NCBI GenBank assembly: GCA_016708785.1
Contig: JADJFC010000002.1
Location: 1-64,000, forward strand
Direction: 5' to 3'
Origin: Bacteroidota bacterium
Lineage (GTDB): Bacteria; Bacteroidota; Bacteroidia; AKYH767-A; 2013-40CM-41-45
DNA length: 64,000 nucleotides
The first letter of the stretch is position 1, and each line of letters starts with the position of its first letter. Below the pieces are notes generated by a model. It was not told the origin of the DNA and did no database searches. It saw only the letters and a program-made list of their open reading frames with translations. Below are positions 7,063 to 15,967 of this stretch, piece by piece. The position numbers and the translations under genes were made by a program.

Positions 7063-9631
7063 ATTTTCTGTGCATTCCGCAATGCTCATTCGGACATCCG
7101 TCTTTTGCACAATCAATTCCTTTTTCTTTGCATGCTTTCATGCACTCTTCGCTGCAGCCTGATCCTTTGTGCATACCACAGCTTTCCATCGGACAGCCAT
7201 CCTTTGCGCAATCAATTCCTTTTGCTTTGCAAGCCGCCATACATTCCGGTGAGCAAGAATGGTTGTTTGATCTTGAAACGCTAGCTTCTGCTGACATACA
7301 TGCGGCATGATTTACATGGCATTTGCCACCTTCCATTTTCACGCATGCTGAACTATCCAGTTTACCTGAAGCCATCCATTCATTACACAATGCTGAATCG
7401 ATAATGCAATTACCATCTGCATCCATTTCGCAACCCATTCCCATTTGTTGTCCATTGCCCATATGGCATTCCATTGCTGCTTTACCTTTACAACAATCAT
7501 CCATAGTTCCTGCACTTCCTCCTGTTACTGCTATGTAAGGAGCGATCACTAATGAAACGATAGACATCAATTTGATAAGGATATTCATTGAAGGACCGGA
7601 TGTATCTTTGAATGGATCACCAACTGTATCACCGGTAACAGACGCTTTATGTGGTTCTGATTTTTTGTAGAACATTTCTCCATTGATCATTACACCTTTC
7701 TCGAAAGATTTTTTTGCATTGTCCCAGGCACCACCGGCATTCGACTGGAAGATTCCCATCAATACACCGCTTACTGTTACACCAGCTAACAATCCACCTA
7801 GTACTTCCGGTCCGAATGTAAAGCCAACGATAAGTGGAGTGATCAATGCAATTGCACCCGGCATGATCATTTCACGAATAGATGCTTTTGTTGAAATGGC
7901 TACACACTTTTCATATTCAGGTTTTGCTTTGTATTCCATGATGCCCGGAATTTCGCGGAACTGACGACGAACTTCTTGCACCATGTCCATTGCTGCTTTT
8001 CCAACTGCCTGAATACACAATGCTGAAAATATAAATGGAATCATTGCTCCGACAAATAATCCTGCAAGTACATCTGCTTTGTAAATATCAATTGCAGAAA
8101 TACCGGCGATTCCAACGAAGGCTGCAAATAATGCTAAAGATGTTAGTGCAGCAGATGCGATCGCAAATCCTTTTCCGGTTGCTGCTGTTGTATTTCCTAC
8201 TGCATCTAAATTATCTGTACGTTCACGAACTTCAGGAGGTAGCTGACTCATCTCTGCAATTCCACCTGCATTATCTGCAATAGGACCAAATGCATCGATC
8301 GCTAATTGCATTGCTGTTGTAGCCATCATTCCGGCTGCAGCAATTGCAACTCCATATAATCCTGCACATTTATAAGATAAAACAATTCCGGCTGCCAATG
8401 TTAAAATTGGAATAACCGTTGATTTCATTCCGACAGATAAACCACTGATAATATTTGTCGCATGTCCTGTAGATGATTGTTGAATAATAGAATTCACAGG
8501 GCCTTTACCCATAGCTGTGTAATACTCAGTTACAATACTCATTACGGCACCTACTATCGTTCCTACTAAAATTGCCATAAAGACTCCCATTTTTGTGAAC
8601 GTTGCAGAGCGTAATGTGATATCACCATCAGGCAACATCCACATCACCACAAAATATGATGCAACAACTGTAATTAGCATCGATGCCCAGTTTCCTAAAT
8701 TCAATGCTGCCTGTACACTTGATTTCTCATCTTTAATTGTAACAAACCATGTTCCAACAATAGAAAAAAGAATCCCTAATCCGCAAATTACCATCGGCAA
8801 TAGGATAGGAGACATGCCACCGAAATTATCAGTGACAACAACCTCTTGACCCAAAACCATAGTTGCTAAAATTGTCGCTACATAAGAGCCAAATAAATCG
8901 GCACCCATTCCGGCAACATCACCTACGTTATCACCTACGTTATCTGCAATCGTTGCAGGATTACGAACGTCATCCTCAGGAATACCTGCTTCTACTTTAC
9001 CTACCAAATCAGCTCCAACGTCAGCAGCTTTTGTATAAATACCACCACCAACACGAGCGAATAATGCAATTGATTCAGCTCCTAAAGAAAATCCCGTTAA
9101 AACTTCAATCGCTGTTCTAACGGTATTAACACCGAGGTCAGCAAAAATATTAAGGAAGGCAATGAATAATCCGCCTAAACCTAAAATTGCCAAACCGGCA
9201 ACGCCCAGTCCCATTACAGTTCCACCCGTGAAAGAAACTTTTAATGCTTGCTTTAAACTTGTACGGGCAGCTTGCGTTGTGCGAACATTTGCTTTCGTTG
9301 CTACCGTCATTCCGATATATCCTGCCGTTGCCGAAAATACTGCTCCAATGATAAAAGCAATTGCAATGATCCAGCTAGAGTGAATTTCTTTTCCATTCAC
9401 TTCGTGAATAGTGCCTGAATAAGCCAGGAGGATTGCTGCAAACGTTACGAAAACGCCAAGAACTTTCCATTCTGCTTTAAGAAAAGCCATGGCGCCATCA
9501 GCAATGTAGCCTGCTAGCTCTTGCATCTTAGCATCACCGGCATCTTGTCTTTTGACCCAGCTTGCCTTAATGAACATGACTATTAATCCGACGATACCCA
9601 GAATTGGTATCAAGAACACGAAATTTTCCAT
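7061..9631 (-). CDS. hppA: Membrane-bound ion-pumping pyrophosphatase with Cys-rich C-terminal tail
   Basis: The 856-residue protein is an H+/Na+-translocating pyrophosphatase with many membrane helices. The substrate-binding signature is visible (KAADVGADLVGKVEAG, EDDVRNPATIADNVGDNVGD). GNTTAATGKG carries Ala at the position that marks K+-dependent enzymes (Lys in K+-independent ones). It couples PPi hydrolysis to cation export at the inner membrane; H+ versus Na+ cannot be settled by eye. The family normally ends near residue 730. Here a hydrophilic tail of about 149 residues (from residue 708; bases 7061-7510) contains 21 cysteines plus many Met and His, ending in two 33-residue repeats (CSPECMAACKAKGIDCAKDG and CSEECMKACKEKGIDCAKDG, each followed by CP..CGMH). 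That tail looks like a metal-binding domain. A TACCTTTG -7 box lies upstream. Confidence 0.95.
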   Translation of the reverse strand: MENFVFLIPILGIVGLIVMFIKASWVKRQDAGDAKMQELAGYIADGAMAFLKAEWKVLGVFVTFAAILLAYSGTIHEVNGKEIHSSWIIAIAFIIGAVFSATAGYIGMTVATKANVRTTQAARTSLKQALKVSFTGGTVMGLGVAGLAILGLGGLFIAFLNIFADLGVNTVRTAIEVLTGFSLGAESIALFARVGGGIYTKAADVGADLVGKVEAGIPEDDVRNPATIADNVGDNVGDVAGMGADLFGSYVATILATMVLGQEVVVTDNFGGMSPILLPMVICGLGILFSIVGTWFVTIKDEKSSVQAALNLGNWASMLITVVASYFVVMWMLPDGDITLRSATFTKMGVFMAILVGTIVGAVMSIVTEYYTAMGKGPVNSIIQQSSTGHATNIISGLSVGMKSTVIPILTLAAGIVLSYKCAGLYGVAIAAAGMMATTAMQLAIDAFGPIADNAGGIAEMSQLPPEVRERTDNLDAVGNTTAATGKGFAIASAALTSLALFAAFVGIAGISAIDIYKADVLAGLFVGAMIPFIFSALCIQAVGKAAMDMVQEVRRQFREIPGIMEYKAKPEYEKCVAISTKASIREMIMPGAIALITPLIVGFTFGPEVLGGLLAGVTVSGVLMGIFQSNAGGAWDNAKKSFEKGVMINGEMFYKKSEPHKASVTGDTVGDPFKDTSGPSMNILIKLMSIVSLVIAPYIAVTGGSAGTMDDCCKGKAAMECHMGNGQQMGMGCEMDADGNCIIDSALCNEWMASGKLDSSACVKMEGGKCHVNHAACMSAEASVSRSNNHSCSPECMAACKAKGIDCAKDGCPMESCGMHKGSGCSEECMKACKEKGIDCAKDGCPNEHCGMHRK

Positions 9632-9654
9632 AAAATGCTATTTTTGAAGGGCTG

Positions 9655-9662
9655 CAAAGGTA
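9655..9662 (-). promoter_or_regulatory. Putative -7 box (TACCTTTG) for hppA
   Basis: Exact TAnnTTTG match on the minus strand, about 25 bp before the hppA start. The intergenic gap to typA (9632-9922) also carries imperfect repeats around GGAATGCGGATT in both orientations. Confidence 0.5.
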
Positions 9663-9881
9663 TATTAATACTCAATATTTCCAAACGATATTATAATTTC
9701 GGAATGCGTCCCGATAGCTACCGGGATTGGAATGCGGATTCGGTGTAAATCTCAATTCATTTACAAATCAAAATCAATTTAATTCATTGGATGTAAGCAA
9801 TTTAAACATGCTTCGAAAATACGAAATCCAAAATCCGCATTCCAAAATCCTTTTTCGTTCGTTTTCCGAGGAGAAAAACCC

Positions 9882-9889
9882 TACCTTCG
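9882..9889 (+). promoter_or_regulatory. Putative -7 box (TACCTTCG) for typA
   Basis: TACCTTCG matches TAnnTTTG except for C in place of the third T; the same TAnnTTCG variant precedes the tRNA-Leu gene and the saccharopine dehydrogenase gene in this window. Confidence 0.4.
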
Positions 9890-9922
9890 CGGCCCGCTTT
9901 ACTTATAAAGCGTCATAACTTC

Positions 9923-11722
9923 ATGCAAATCAGAAATATTGCCATTATTGCCCACGTTGACCACGGCAAAACTACATTGGTTGACAAAATGCTTCATCAG
10001 GCTAAACTTTTCCGCGATAACCAAGCGACGGATGATCTAATTCTTGATAATAATGATCTTGAACGCGAACGAGGTATCACTATCGTTGCAAAAAATGTAT
10101 CAATCAGATATAAAGATGTAAAAATCAATATTATAGATACACCTGGTCACGCCGATTTCGGTGGTGAAGTAGAACGTGTATTGACAATGGCGGATAGTGT
10201 ATTGCTTTTAGTAGATGCTTTTGAAGGTGCAATGCCTCAAACGCGTTTTGTAACGCAAAAAGCTCTTGCCCTTGGATTAAAGCCAATTGTTGTAATCAAT
10301 AAAGTAGATAAAGAAAACTGTCGCCCCGACGAAGTTCACGAACAGGTTTTTGACTTGTTTTACAATTTAGGTGCATCAGAAGAACAATTGGGTTTCCCAA
10401 CTCTTTACGGGTCTTCTAAGCAAGGCTGGATGAGAACTGACTGGAAAAATCCGAAGGAAGATATCACCGATTTGCTTGATACCATTATTGATTATTGTCC
10501 TCCTGCAAATGTTCGTCAGGGAACACCTCAGATGTTGATCACTTCTCTTGATTATTCAAGTTTCGTTGGTCGTATTGCTATCGGTCGTGTGTTCCGCGGA
10601 ACAATGCGTGAAAGTATGCCGGTGTCATTGATGAAACGTGATGGTACTATTTTAAAATCACGTGTAAAAGAAATTCATTCATTCGAAGGACTAGGTCGGA
10701 GTAAACAATCGTTTGTTGAAGCCGGTGATATTTGCGCAATTGTCGGTTTAGAAAGTTTTGATATCGGTGATACGATTGCTGACTTTGAAGTTCCGGAAGC
10801 TCTTCCAACAATTGATGTGGATGAGCCAACAATGAGTATGTTCTTTACTATTAACAACTCACCATTCTTTGGTAAAGAAGGGAAATTTGTAACCTCACGT
10901 CACTTACGTGATCGTTTATACAAAGAGATCGAAAAAAATCTGGCATTAAGAGTTGAAGAAACATCTTCTCCTGATGCTTATAACGTTTATGGTCGTGGAG
11001 TACTTCACTTATCGATCCTAATCGAAACAATGCGTCGTGAAGGTTATGAATTACAAGTTGGGCAACCGCAAGTAATCGTAAAAGAGATCGACGGTGTAAA
11101 ATGCGAGCCGATAGAAATGCTTACGGTGAATGTTCCTGAAGAATTTTCAGGTTCTGTAATTGATCTGGTAACTCAACGTAAAGGTGAATTATTGATCATG
11201 GAGCCCAAAGGCGATGTGTTGCATCTTGAATTCAGTATTCCTGCACGTGGAGTAATTGGTCTGCGTAATAGTATGCTTACTGCTACCCAAGGTGAAGCAA
11301 TCATTGCTCACCGTTTCAAAGCATATGAGCCATGGAAAGGTGACCTTCCGGGTCGTATCAATGGCGTATTATTGTCAATGGACAAAGGAAAAACTACTGC
11401 TTATTCAATCGATAAACTTCAGGATCGTGGTAGATTCTTTGTTGATCCTGCTGAAGAAGTGTATCACGGTCAAGTTATCGGCGAAAGTATCCGTCCGGGC
11501 GATCTTGTGATCAATGTCACACGTGCGAAACAATTAACCAACATGCGTGCATCAGGAAGTGATGATAACGTTAGAATTACACCAAAAATCAACTTCTCAT
11601 TAGAAGAAGCTATGGAATACATCGAAAAAGATGAGTATCTTGAGGTGACTCCAAAGGCAATTCGTATGAGGAAAATCATACTTGACGAAAACGAAAGAAA
11701 AAGAGCATCAAAAAGTAATTAA
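9923..11722 (+). CDS. typA: Ribosome-associated translational GTPase TypA/BipA
   Basis: The 599-residue protein is a full-length TypA. The G domain shows G1 AHVDHGKTTL (residues 8-17), G3 DTPGHADFGGEVERVL and G4 NKVDK, followed by domain II and the EF-G-like C-terminal domains (SILIETMRREGYELQVGQPQV, GEAIIAHRFKAYEPWKGDLPGRINGVL) and the TypA-specific end. It binds ribosomes in a GTP-dependent manner and is linked in other bacteria to 50S assembly and stress adaptation. It is monocistronic here, and the ATG at 9923 fits the start of the G domain. Identification is secure. Confidence 0.97.
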   Translation: MQIRNIAIIAHVDHGKTTLVDKMLHQAKLFRDNQATDDLILDNNDLERERGITIVAKNVSIRYKDVKINIIDTPGHADFGGEVERVLTMADSVLLLVDAFEGAMPQTRFVTQKALALGLKPIVVINKVDKENCRPDEVHEQVFDLFYNLGASEEQLGFPTLYGSSKQGWMRTDWKNPKEDITDLLDTIIDYCPPANVRQGTPQMLITSLDYSSFVGRIAIGRVFRGTMRESMPVSLMKRDGTILKSRVKEIHSFEGLGRSKQSFVEAGDICAIVGLESFDIGDTIADFEVPEALPTIDVDEPTMSMFFTINNSPFFGKEGKFVTSRHLRDRLYKEIEKNLALRVEETSSPDAYNVYGRGVLHLSILIETMRREGYELQVGQPQVIVKEIDGVKCEPIEMLTVNVPEEFSGSVIDLVTQRKGELLIMEPKGDVLHLEFSIPARGVIGLRNSMLTATQGEAIIAHRFKAYEPWKGDLPGRINGVLLSMDKGKTTAYSIDKLQDRGRFFVDPAEEVYHGQVIGESIRPGDLVINVTRAKQLTNMRASGSDDNVRITPKINFSLEEAMEYIEKDEYLEVTPKAIRMRKIILDENERKRASKSN

Positions 11723-11798
11723 CATTTCTTTCTTACTAACAAATAAATTGCAATATTGCGCAAAAATTCACCTCTACTAATTTTTATCTCCACTCGAA

Positions 11799-13562
11799 AT
11801 GAATAAGCTTAAATCACTCTCCTTCATGCTGTTAGCAATCGCAGTAGCAGGATGCAACGGCTTAGGGAAAATGGCCAAAAACTACAGCCAGGTAAAACAC
11901 GAAGTTACCCCTAATCCACTTGAACTACATGGCGACAGCGTTGCTATTGCTGTAAAGGGTACTTACCCTCCTAAGTATTTTGCTAAAAAGGTTGATGTTA
12001 CCGTTACACCGGTGATCAAATCTTCTACAGCAGAACACAATTACAAATCAGTAACAATTGTTGGAGAGAAATCTACAACGGCTGGTGTTAAGATCAATCA
12101 GAAAGCAGGCGGAAGCTTCACTTATACTGATAAGATCGCCTACACTCCTGACATGAAAGCTGCCGATATCATGGCGAAGTCTACAGGAATGAAAGGTAAG
12201 ACAACGAAAGAACTTGGCTCAATTAAAATTGCCGATGGTACTATCGTTACTCCACTTCTTGTGAAGTCTGATGAGAAAGCTATTTCTGCAAAAGATAAAT
12301 TCGAGCGTATCACGCCGGCGAACTTTGATGGAACAATCTACTATTTGATCAACACGTCAAATGTGAATTCTAACTTCAAAGTGAAACAATGTGATATCAG
12401 TAACAAAGCACAATTCTCTATGCTTGACAGCGCAGTAAAAGCACTTTCAGTTGCTCCTTATACAATTAAAGGAGTAAGCATCATGGGTTATGCATCTCCT
12501 GATGGAACTGAAAAGATCAACACTGATCTTGCAGCAAACCGTTCTAAGTCTTCTGCAAAATATATGGCTGATGCTATGGCGAAAATGATCAACAAAGATC
12601 GTAAACCAAAAGAGCGCGTAAAAATCAGTGCAGATAGTTCATTATTCACTCTTAGCACTACCAATGAAGATTGGGCAGGCTTCCAGACTTTAATGCAAGC
12701 TTCTGACATGTCTCAAAAAGATATGATCCTTCGTATCGTTGCTTCCAACTCTGATGTTGAAGCTCGTGAAATGGAGATCAAGAAAATGGGAAAAGCATAC
12801 ACAGAAATCGCGGATAACGTTCTTCCAAAATTACGTCGTTCTGCAATCACTATTAATGCTGATAAAGTTGGTCGTTCTGACGAACAAATTTCTGCTCTTG
12901 CAAAATCTAATCCTGATTCATTAAACGTAGAAGAAATTCTTTACGCTGCCTCTCTTACAACTGACAACAACGAAAAACTAGCGATCTACCGTTCAGCTGA
13001 ACGCGTTTATCCTCAAGACTGGAGAACTTCAAACAATGTTGGTTCTATCCTTTTCGCAACAGGTGACGTTGATGGAGCTTTAAATCAGTTCACAAAAGCT
13101 GATCAATTGAGCCCAAGCAATCCTATCATCAAGAATAACCTTGGTGCTGTTTACAGCCGTAAAGGTGACCGCACAAATGCTGCTGCAGCTTTTGCTGAAG
13201 CAAATGGAGCAGGTACAGAAGTTAACGAGAACATGGGAATCATCGATATCCGTAACGGTAACTATTCTGCTGCTGTTGGTCATTACTCAGGAATATCCAG
13301 CTTCAATGCTGCTCTTGCTAAATTATTGGCAGGTGACAAAGATGGTGCAATGAGCACTATCGATGCTTCAACTGATAAAGATTCTGCAATGGGTTCATAC
13401 CTTAAAGCTGTTATCTCTTCTCGTAAAGGTGATAACGCAGGTGTTGTTTCTAACCTTACTGCTGCAATTTCTAAAGATGCTTCTTTGAAATCTAAAGCTG
13501 CTGAAGATCGCGAATTCATCAAATTATTCAACGACGCTTCTTTCAAAGCTGTAGTTCAATAA
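11799..13562 (+). CDS. OmpA-like and TPR domain lipoprotein
   Basis: The 587-residue protein starts with a lipoprotein signal (LLAIAVAGC, lipidated Cys19). The N-terminal half is beta-rich. Around residues 205-260 lies an OmpA-C-like segment (IKGVSIMGYASPDGTEKINTDLAANRSKSSAKYM), the type that binds peptidoglycan. From about residue 375 there are tetratricopeptide units (EEILYAASLTTDNNEKLAIYRSAERVY, NNVGSILFATGDVDGALNQFTKADQLSPSNPIIKNNLGAVYSRKGD). It is probably anchored in the outer membrane facing the periplasm and tethered to the cell wall. The function is unknown; this architecture recurs in Bacteroidota. A strong intrinsic terminator follows 30 bp after the stop. Confidence 0.85.
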   Translation: MNKLKSLSFMLLAIAVAGCNGLGKMAKNYSQVKHEVTPNPLELHGDSVAIAVKGTYPPKYFAKKVDVTVTPVIKSSTAEHNYKSVTIVGEKSTTAGVKINQKAGGSFTYTDKIAYTPDMKAADIMAKSTGMKGKTTKELGSIKIADGTIVTPLLVKSDEKAISAKDKFERITPANFDGTIYYLINTSNVNSNFKVKQCDISNKAQFSMLDSAVKALSVAPYTIKGVSIMGYASPDGTEKINTDLAANRSKSSAKYMADAMAKMINKDRKPKERVKISADSSLFTLSTTNEDWAGFQTLMQASDMSQKDMILRIVASNSDVEAREMEIKKMGKAYTEIADNVLPKLRRSAITINADKVGRSDEQISALAKSNPDSLNVEEILYAASLTTDNNEKLAIYRSAERVYPQDWRTSNNVGSILFATGDVDGALNQFTKADQLSPSNPIIKNNLGAVYSRKGDRTNAAAAFAEANGAGTEVNENMGIIDIRNGNYSAAVGHYSGISSFNAALAKLLAGDKDGAMSTIDASTDKDSAMGSYLKAVISSRKGDNAGVVSNLTAAISKDASLKSKAAEDREFIKLFNDASFKAVVQ

Positions 13563-13591
13563 TCGACTCTCGCTTTAATTAGCCACGATAT

Positions 13592-13632
13592 AAAAAATCC
13601 TCTGTAGATGTTTCTACAGAGGATTTTTTTTT
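13592..13632 (+). terminator. Intrinsic terminator of the OmpA/TPR lipoprotein gene
   Basis: A 13-bp perfect stem (13596-13608 with 13613-13625, sequence AATCCTCTGTAGA) closes a TGTT loop and is extended by A4/T4 pairing; a run of nine T follows. Confidence 0.9.
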
Positions 13633-13633
13633 G

Positions 13634-13724
13634 AACGAATAACGAATAGTGAAAAATGAAAAAGGCTATCGTAGGAAATCAATTGCCTACGATAGCCTTT
13701 CATTATAAATTATTCATTAATAAG
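13634..13724. repeat. Mirror-image heptamer arrays around a 15-bp hairpin
   Basis: 13634-13661 reads AACGAAT, AACGAAT, AGTGAAA, AATGAAA (period 7). A 15-bp stem follows (13661-13675 with 13686-13700, core GGCTATCGTAGG). Then 13698-13724 reads TTTCATT, ATAAATT, ATTCATT, AATAAG, again on a 7-nt period, ending exactly at the stop codon of the minus-strand gene at 13725. The hairpin probably terminates that gene. Confidence 0.75.
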
Positions 13725-13943
13725 TTACCGGATTATCTGCCACGAATCTTTAAAGATGGATGCTCTGTATTTTGCAAATTCTTTATGTTGCTCCAATGCT
13801 TGAAATTCGGAAGAGCCATCGTTAGATTTATCTGCGATCAATTGGTCGACTTCCATTCCTAAATCATTTGCCAATGCTTCGATCTTTTGGAAACAGTGAG
13901 TAAGCCGGGAAATATCCGGATGCTTCTCTATTGTAAGTTTCAT
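13725..13943 (-). CDS. Small conserved-looking protein (72 aa), function unknown
   Basis: The ORF encodes a soluble, helix-rich acidic protein (MKLTIEKHPDISRLTHCFQK start; KIEALANDLGMEVDQLIADK middle). Support for a real gene: protein-like composition, a Met start, and a heptamer array beginning directly at its stop codon followed by a hairpin, the arrangement seen at other gene ends here. An overlapping plus-strand ORF (13656-13862) runs through the hairpin and has poor composition, so I prefer this strand. No motif indicates a function. Confidence 0.55.
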   Translation of the reverse strand: MKLTIEKHPDISRLTHCFQKIEALANDLGMEVDQLIADKSNDGSSEFQALEQHKEFAKYRASIFKDSWQIIR

Positions 13944-14081
13944 TTGTTAAGTACGTGTGTTAAAAGCGTGTGTTAAGTAGCGTGTTTGATGATACCAAAT
14001 AAGAGAATATTTCTCACTCACACAAAAAAAATCCGCAAATGATATCACAGAAAGTAATATTTGCGACTAAAACGTGGTGTT

Positions 14082-14747
14082 TTACTTTCCTTGCTGATTA
14101 AACACGTATTGAATCAAATTTGCGCCCATCTTAAGCGCTTTCTGATGTAATTCAGGTTTGTCCTTATGTACATCGAAGTCTTCCCAGCCATCGCCTAAAT
14201 CGCTTTCAAAGCTATAGAAGCATACTAATCGCCCTTCGTAAATTAATCCAAAGCCTTGAGGCGCTTTGCCTTCATGTTCATGGATCTTTGGTAAGCCATC
14301 GGGGAAATCAAATTTTTGATGATAAATAGGGAAGGAGAAAGGTAGCTCAACCAGATCTAATTCCGGAAATACTTTCTTCAATTGTGGTCGCACAAAAGGA
14401 TCTATTCCGAAGTTATCGTCAATGTGTAAAAAACCACCACTCACTAAATACTTTCGTAAGTTTTCAGCTTCTGCATTCGACAAGACCCAATTACCATGGC
14501 CTGTCATGTGTAAAAATGGATAATCAAAGATCTCCGGACTCCCAACTTCAACAATGCCTTGTTCAGGATTGATGTTTGTTCCCAAGTTGGAATTACAAAA
14601 AGTAATCAGATTTGGTAGTGATGTTTCCAGATTTGCATACCAGTCTCCACCGCCATTGTATTTTAAAAGTGCGATCTTAAATGACGGATCTGCAGCTTTT
14701 ACATTTATGAAGGAAAGAGCAAGTATGGTGAATATTATTTTTCTCAT
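14082..14747 (-). CDS. DUF4159 domain protein, exported
   Basis: The 221-residue protein has a short signal peptide (RKIIFTILALSFINVKA) followed by a DUF4159 domain: ALLKYNGGGDWYANLETSLP, FDYPFLHMTGHGNWVLSNAEAENLRKYLVSGGFLHIDDN, then GPLIYEGRLV-like GFGLIYEGRLVCFYSFESDLGDGWED. The fold resembles the glutamine-amidotransferase-like/ThuA type, but the catalytic role is unknown. In many Bacteroidota DUF4159 genes sit with MoxR/BatA-type clusters; here it stands alone. It is followed upstream by a MITE-like element that separates it from rsmE. Confidence 0.85.
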   Translation of the reverse strand: MRKIIFTILALSFINVKAADPSFKIALLKYNGGGDWYANLETSLPNLITFCNSNLGTNINPEQGIVEVGSPEIFDYPFLHMTGHGNWVLSNAEAENLRKYLVSGGFLHIDDNFGIDPFVRPQLKKVFPELDLVELPFSFPIYHQKFDFPDGLPKIHEHEGKAPQGFGLIYEGRLVCFYSFESDLGDGWEDFDVHKDKPELHQKALKMGANLIQYVFNQQGK

Positions 14748-14799
14748 TGTACTACGTATATTGAATTCTAACTGTCTATTTTTTTGACCTTTGACCCAC

Positions 14800-15136
14800 T
14801 ACTGTCCGATAAAAATCAAACCGTGTAATTTAAGCTTTAAATTTTAACTTAAATCAACTGTTCGCAGAATAAATTCATATTAAACCCCACAATTTCTTGA
14901 CACACATCTTTCTTAATCAAAGATAGAACAGTTATTGTGTGGGGAGTCAACGCGCTGCGCGAAATCATTTGAAAAGTGGATCAAGGTTGTGTCGAATAAT
15001 CGAAGTTTCAAATGATTTGGTGCGCGTTGGGCCCTTTTTTTGTTTCTTTTTTTGGGCAAACAAAAAAAGAAAAATTGAAATCAAGAACTTGCAGTTAGCA
15101 TTTACTGCCCTATGAAATTAGTTTTATCGGACAGTA
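14800..15136. mobile_element. MITE-like element: 337 bp with 15-bp perfect terminal inverted repeats and no ORF
   Basis: TACTGTCCGATAAAA at 14800-14814 recurs as an exact reverse complement at 15122-15136. No coding frame lies between them. The interior is highly structured: a CCCCACA/TGTGGGG pair (14885-14944) and an 82-nt hairpin (14948-15029) with arms CAACGCGC...AAATCATTTGAAA and TTTCAAATGATTT...GCGCGTTG, followed by GGGCCC and a T-rich tract. Both outer flanks carry TTTGACC units (14784-14797 and 15142-15155). It fills most of the 434-bp gap between DUF4159 and rsmE. No transposase is nearby, so a non-autonomous transposon is an inference. Confidence 0.55.
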
Positions 15137-15181
15137 ATGCGTTTGACCTTTGACCTATTTTCGAAAGGGACGAACCCTTAA

Positions 15182-15883
15182 TTATACCCCATGCTTATTA
15201 AAATTAAAATACACACAAGCCGCCATTGCCGCAGTTTCTGTCCGTAGCCGTTCAGGACCTAAACTTGTAGAAAGAAATCCCGCATCTTTTGCCGACCTAA
15301 TTTCTTCCTGATGAAAATCGCCTTCCGGGCCAATCAAAATTACAGTATTCTTTCCCGGTTTCAGCAATTGTTTGATGTGCTTATCATTTTCTGCCTCCAT
15401 TGCACAGATCAGCCGCTGTTCTTCTAACTCGGATTGAATAAAATTATTGAAGGAAATCATTTCATTGATCAATGGTAAAGTAGATTTTCCGGATTGCTTG
15501 ATCGCTGAAATTGCAATTCTCTTCAATCGATCGGTTTTTACATCCTTTCGTTCTGAATGGCGACATTGAATAAAAGAAAATTTGTTGATCCCAAGCTCCA
15601 CGCACTTTTCTACTAACCATTCAATTCTGTCAATATTCTTTGTAGGAGCAATTGCAAGATGTAATGTCGGGCCGGAAATTTTTTCGACAAGGGTCGTTTC
15701 AATTGTGGCGACATAATTGTGTTTGTTGATTTCGGAAATTGCCGCTATAAATAAATTCCCGTTGCCATCAGTGATTTTAATTTTGTCGCCAATATTCGTA
15801 CGCACCACTTTCAAGTGACGAAATTCATCATCTTCCAGAACAATTTTGCCATCTGCATTTACATTGCCGAAATATAGATCCAC
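15182..15883 (-). CDS. rsmE: 16S rRNA m3U1498 methyltransferase RsmE
   Basis: I choose the GTG at 15883, giving MDLYFGNVNADG, the usual RsmE beginning (233 residues). The longer frame starts with TTG inside the pckA terminator and is unlikely. The protein has the N-terminal PUA-like domain (EFRHLKVVRTNIGDKIKITDGNG) and a SPOUT methyltransferase domain with the knot motifs IGPEGDFHQEEI and LGPERLRTETAAMAA. It methylates N3 of U1498 in 16S rRNA using SAM. Transcription may read through from pckA, but a strong terminator lies between them. Confidence 0.93.
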   Translation of the reverse strand: MDLYFGNVNADGKIVLEDDEFRHLKVVRTNIGDKIKITDGNGNLFIAAISEINKHNYVATIETTLVEKISGPTLHLAIAPTKNIDRIEWLVEKCVELGINKFSFIQCRHSERKDVKTDRLKRIAISAIKQSGKSTLPLINEMISFNNFIQSELEEQRLICAMEAENDKHIKQLLKPGKNTVILIGPEGDFHQEEIRSAKDAGFLSTSLGPERLRTETAAMAACVYFNFNKHGV

Positions 15884-15911
15884 CTGTGACGTTTTAGTAC
15901 TGACAAGAAAC

Positions 15912-15943
15912 AAAAAAACCTTCTTCGGAGGAAGAAGGTTTTT
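15912..15943 (-). terminator. pckA intrinsic terminator
   Basis: AAAAACCTTCTTC / GAAGAAGGTTTTT (15914-15926 with 15931-15943) forms a 13-bp stem with a GGAG loop; A-run on the plus strand gives the U-tract for minus-strand transcripts. It sits 25 bp after the pckA stop. Confidence 0.85.
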
Positions 15944-15967
15944 GAAATAATATTAACTCTAATTCAG

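Noticed and set aside
13656..13862. Plus-strand 68-codon ORF after the lipoprotein gene
   Set aside because: It starts inside a heptamer array and runs through the 15-bp hairpin; the minus-strand 72-codon ORF has better composition and a proper 3' end.
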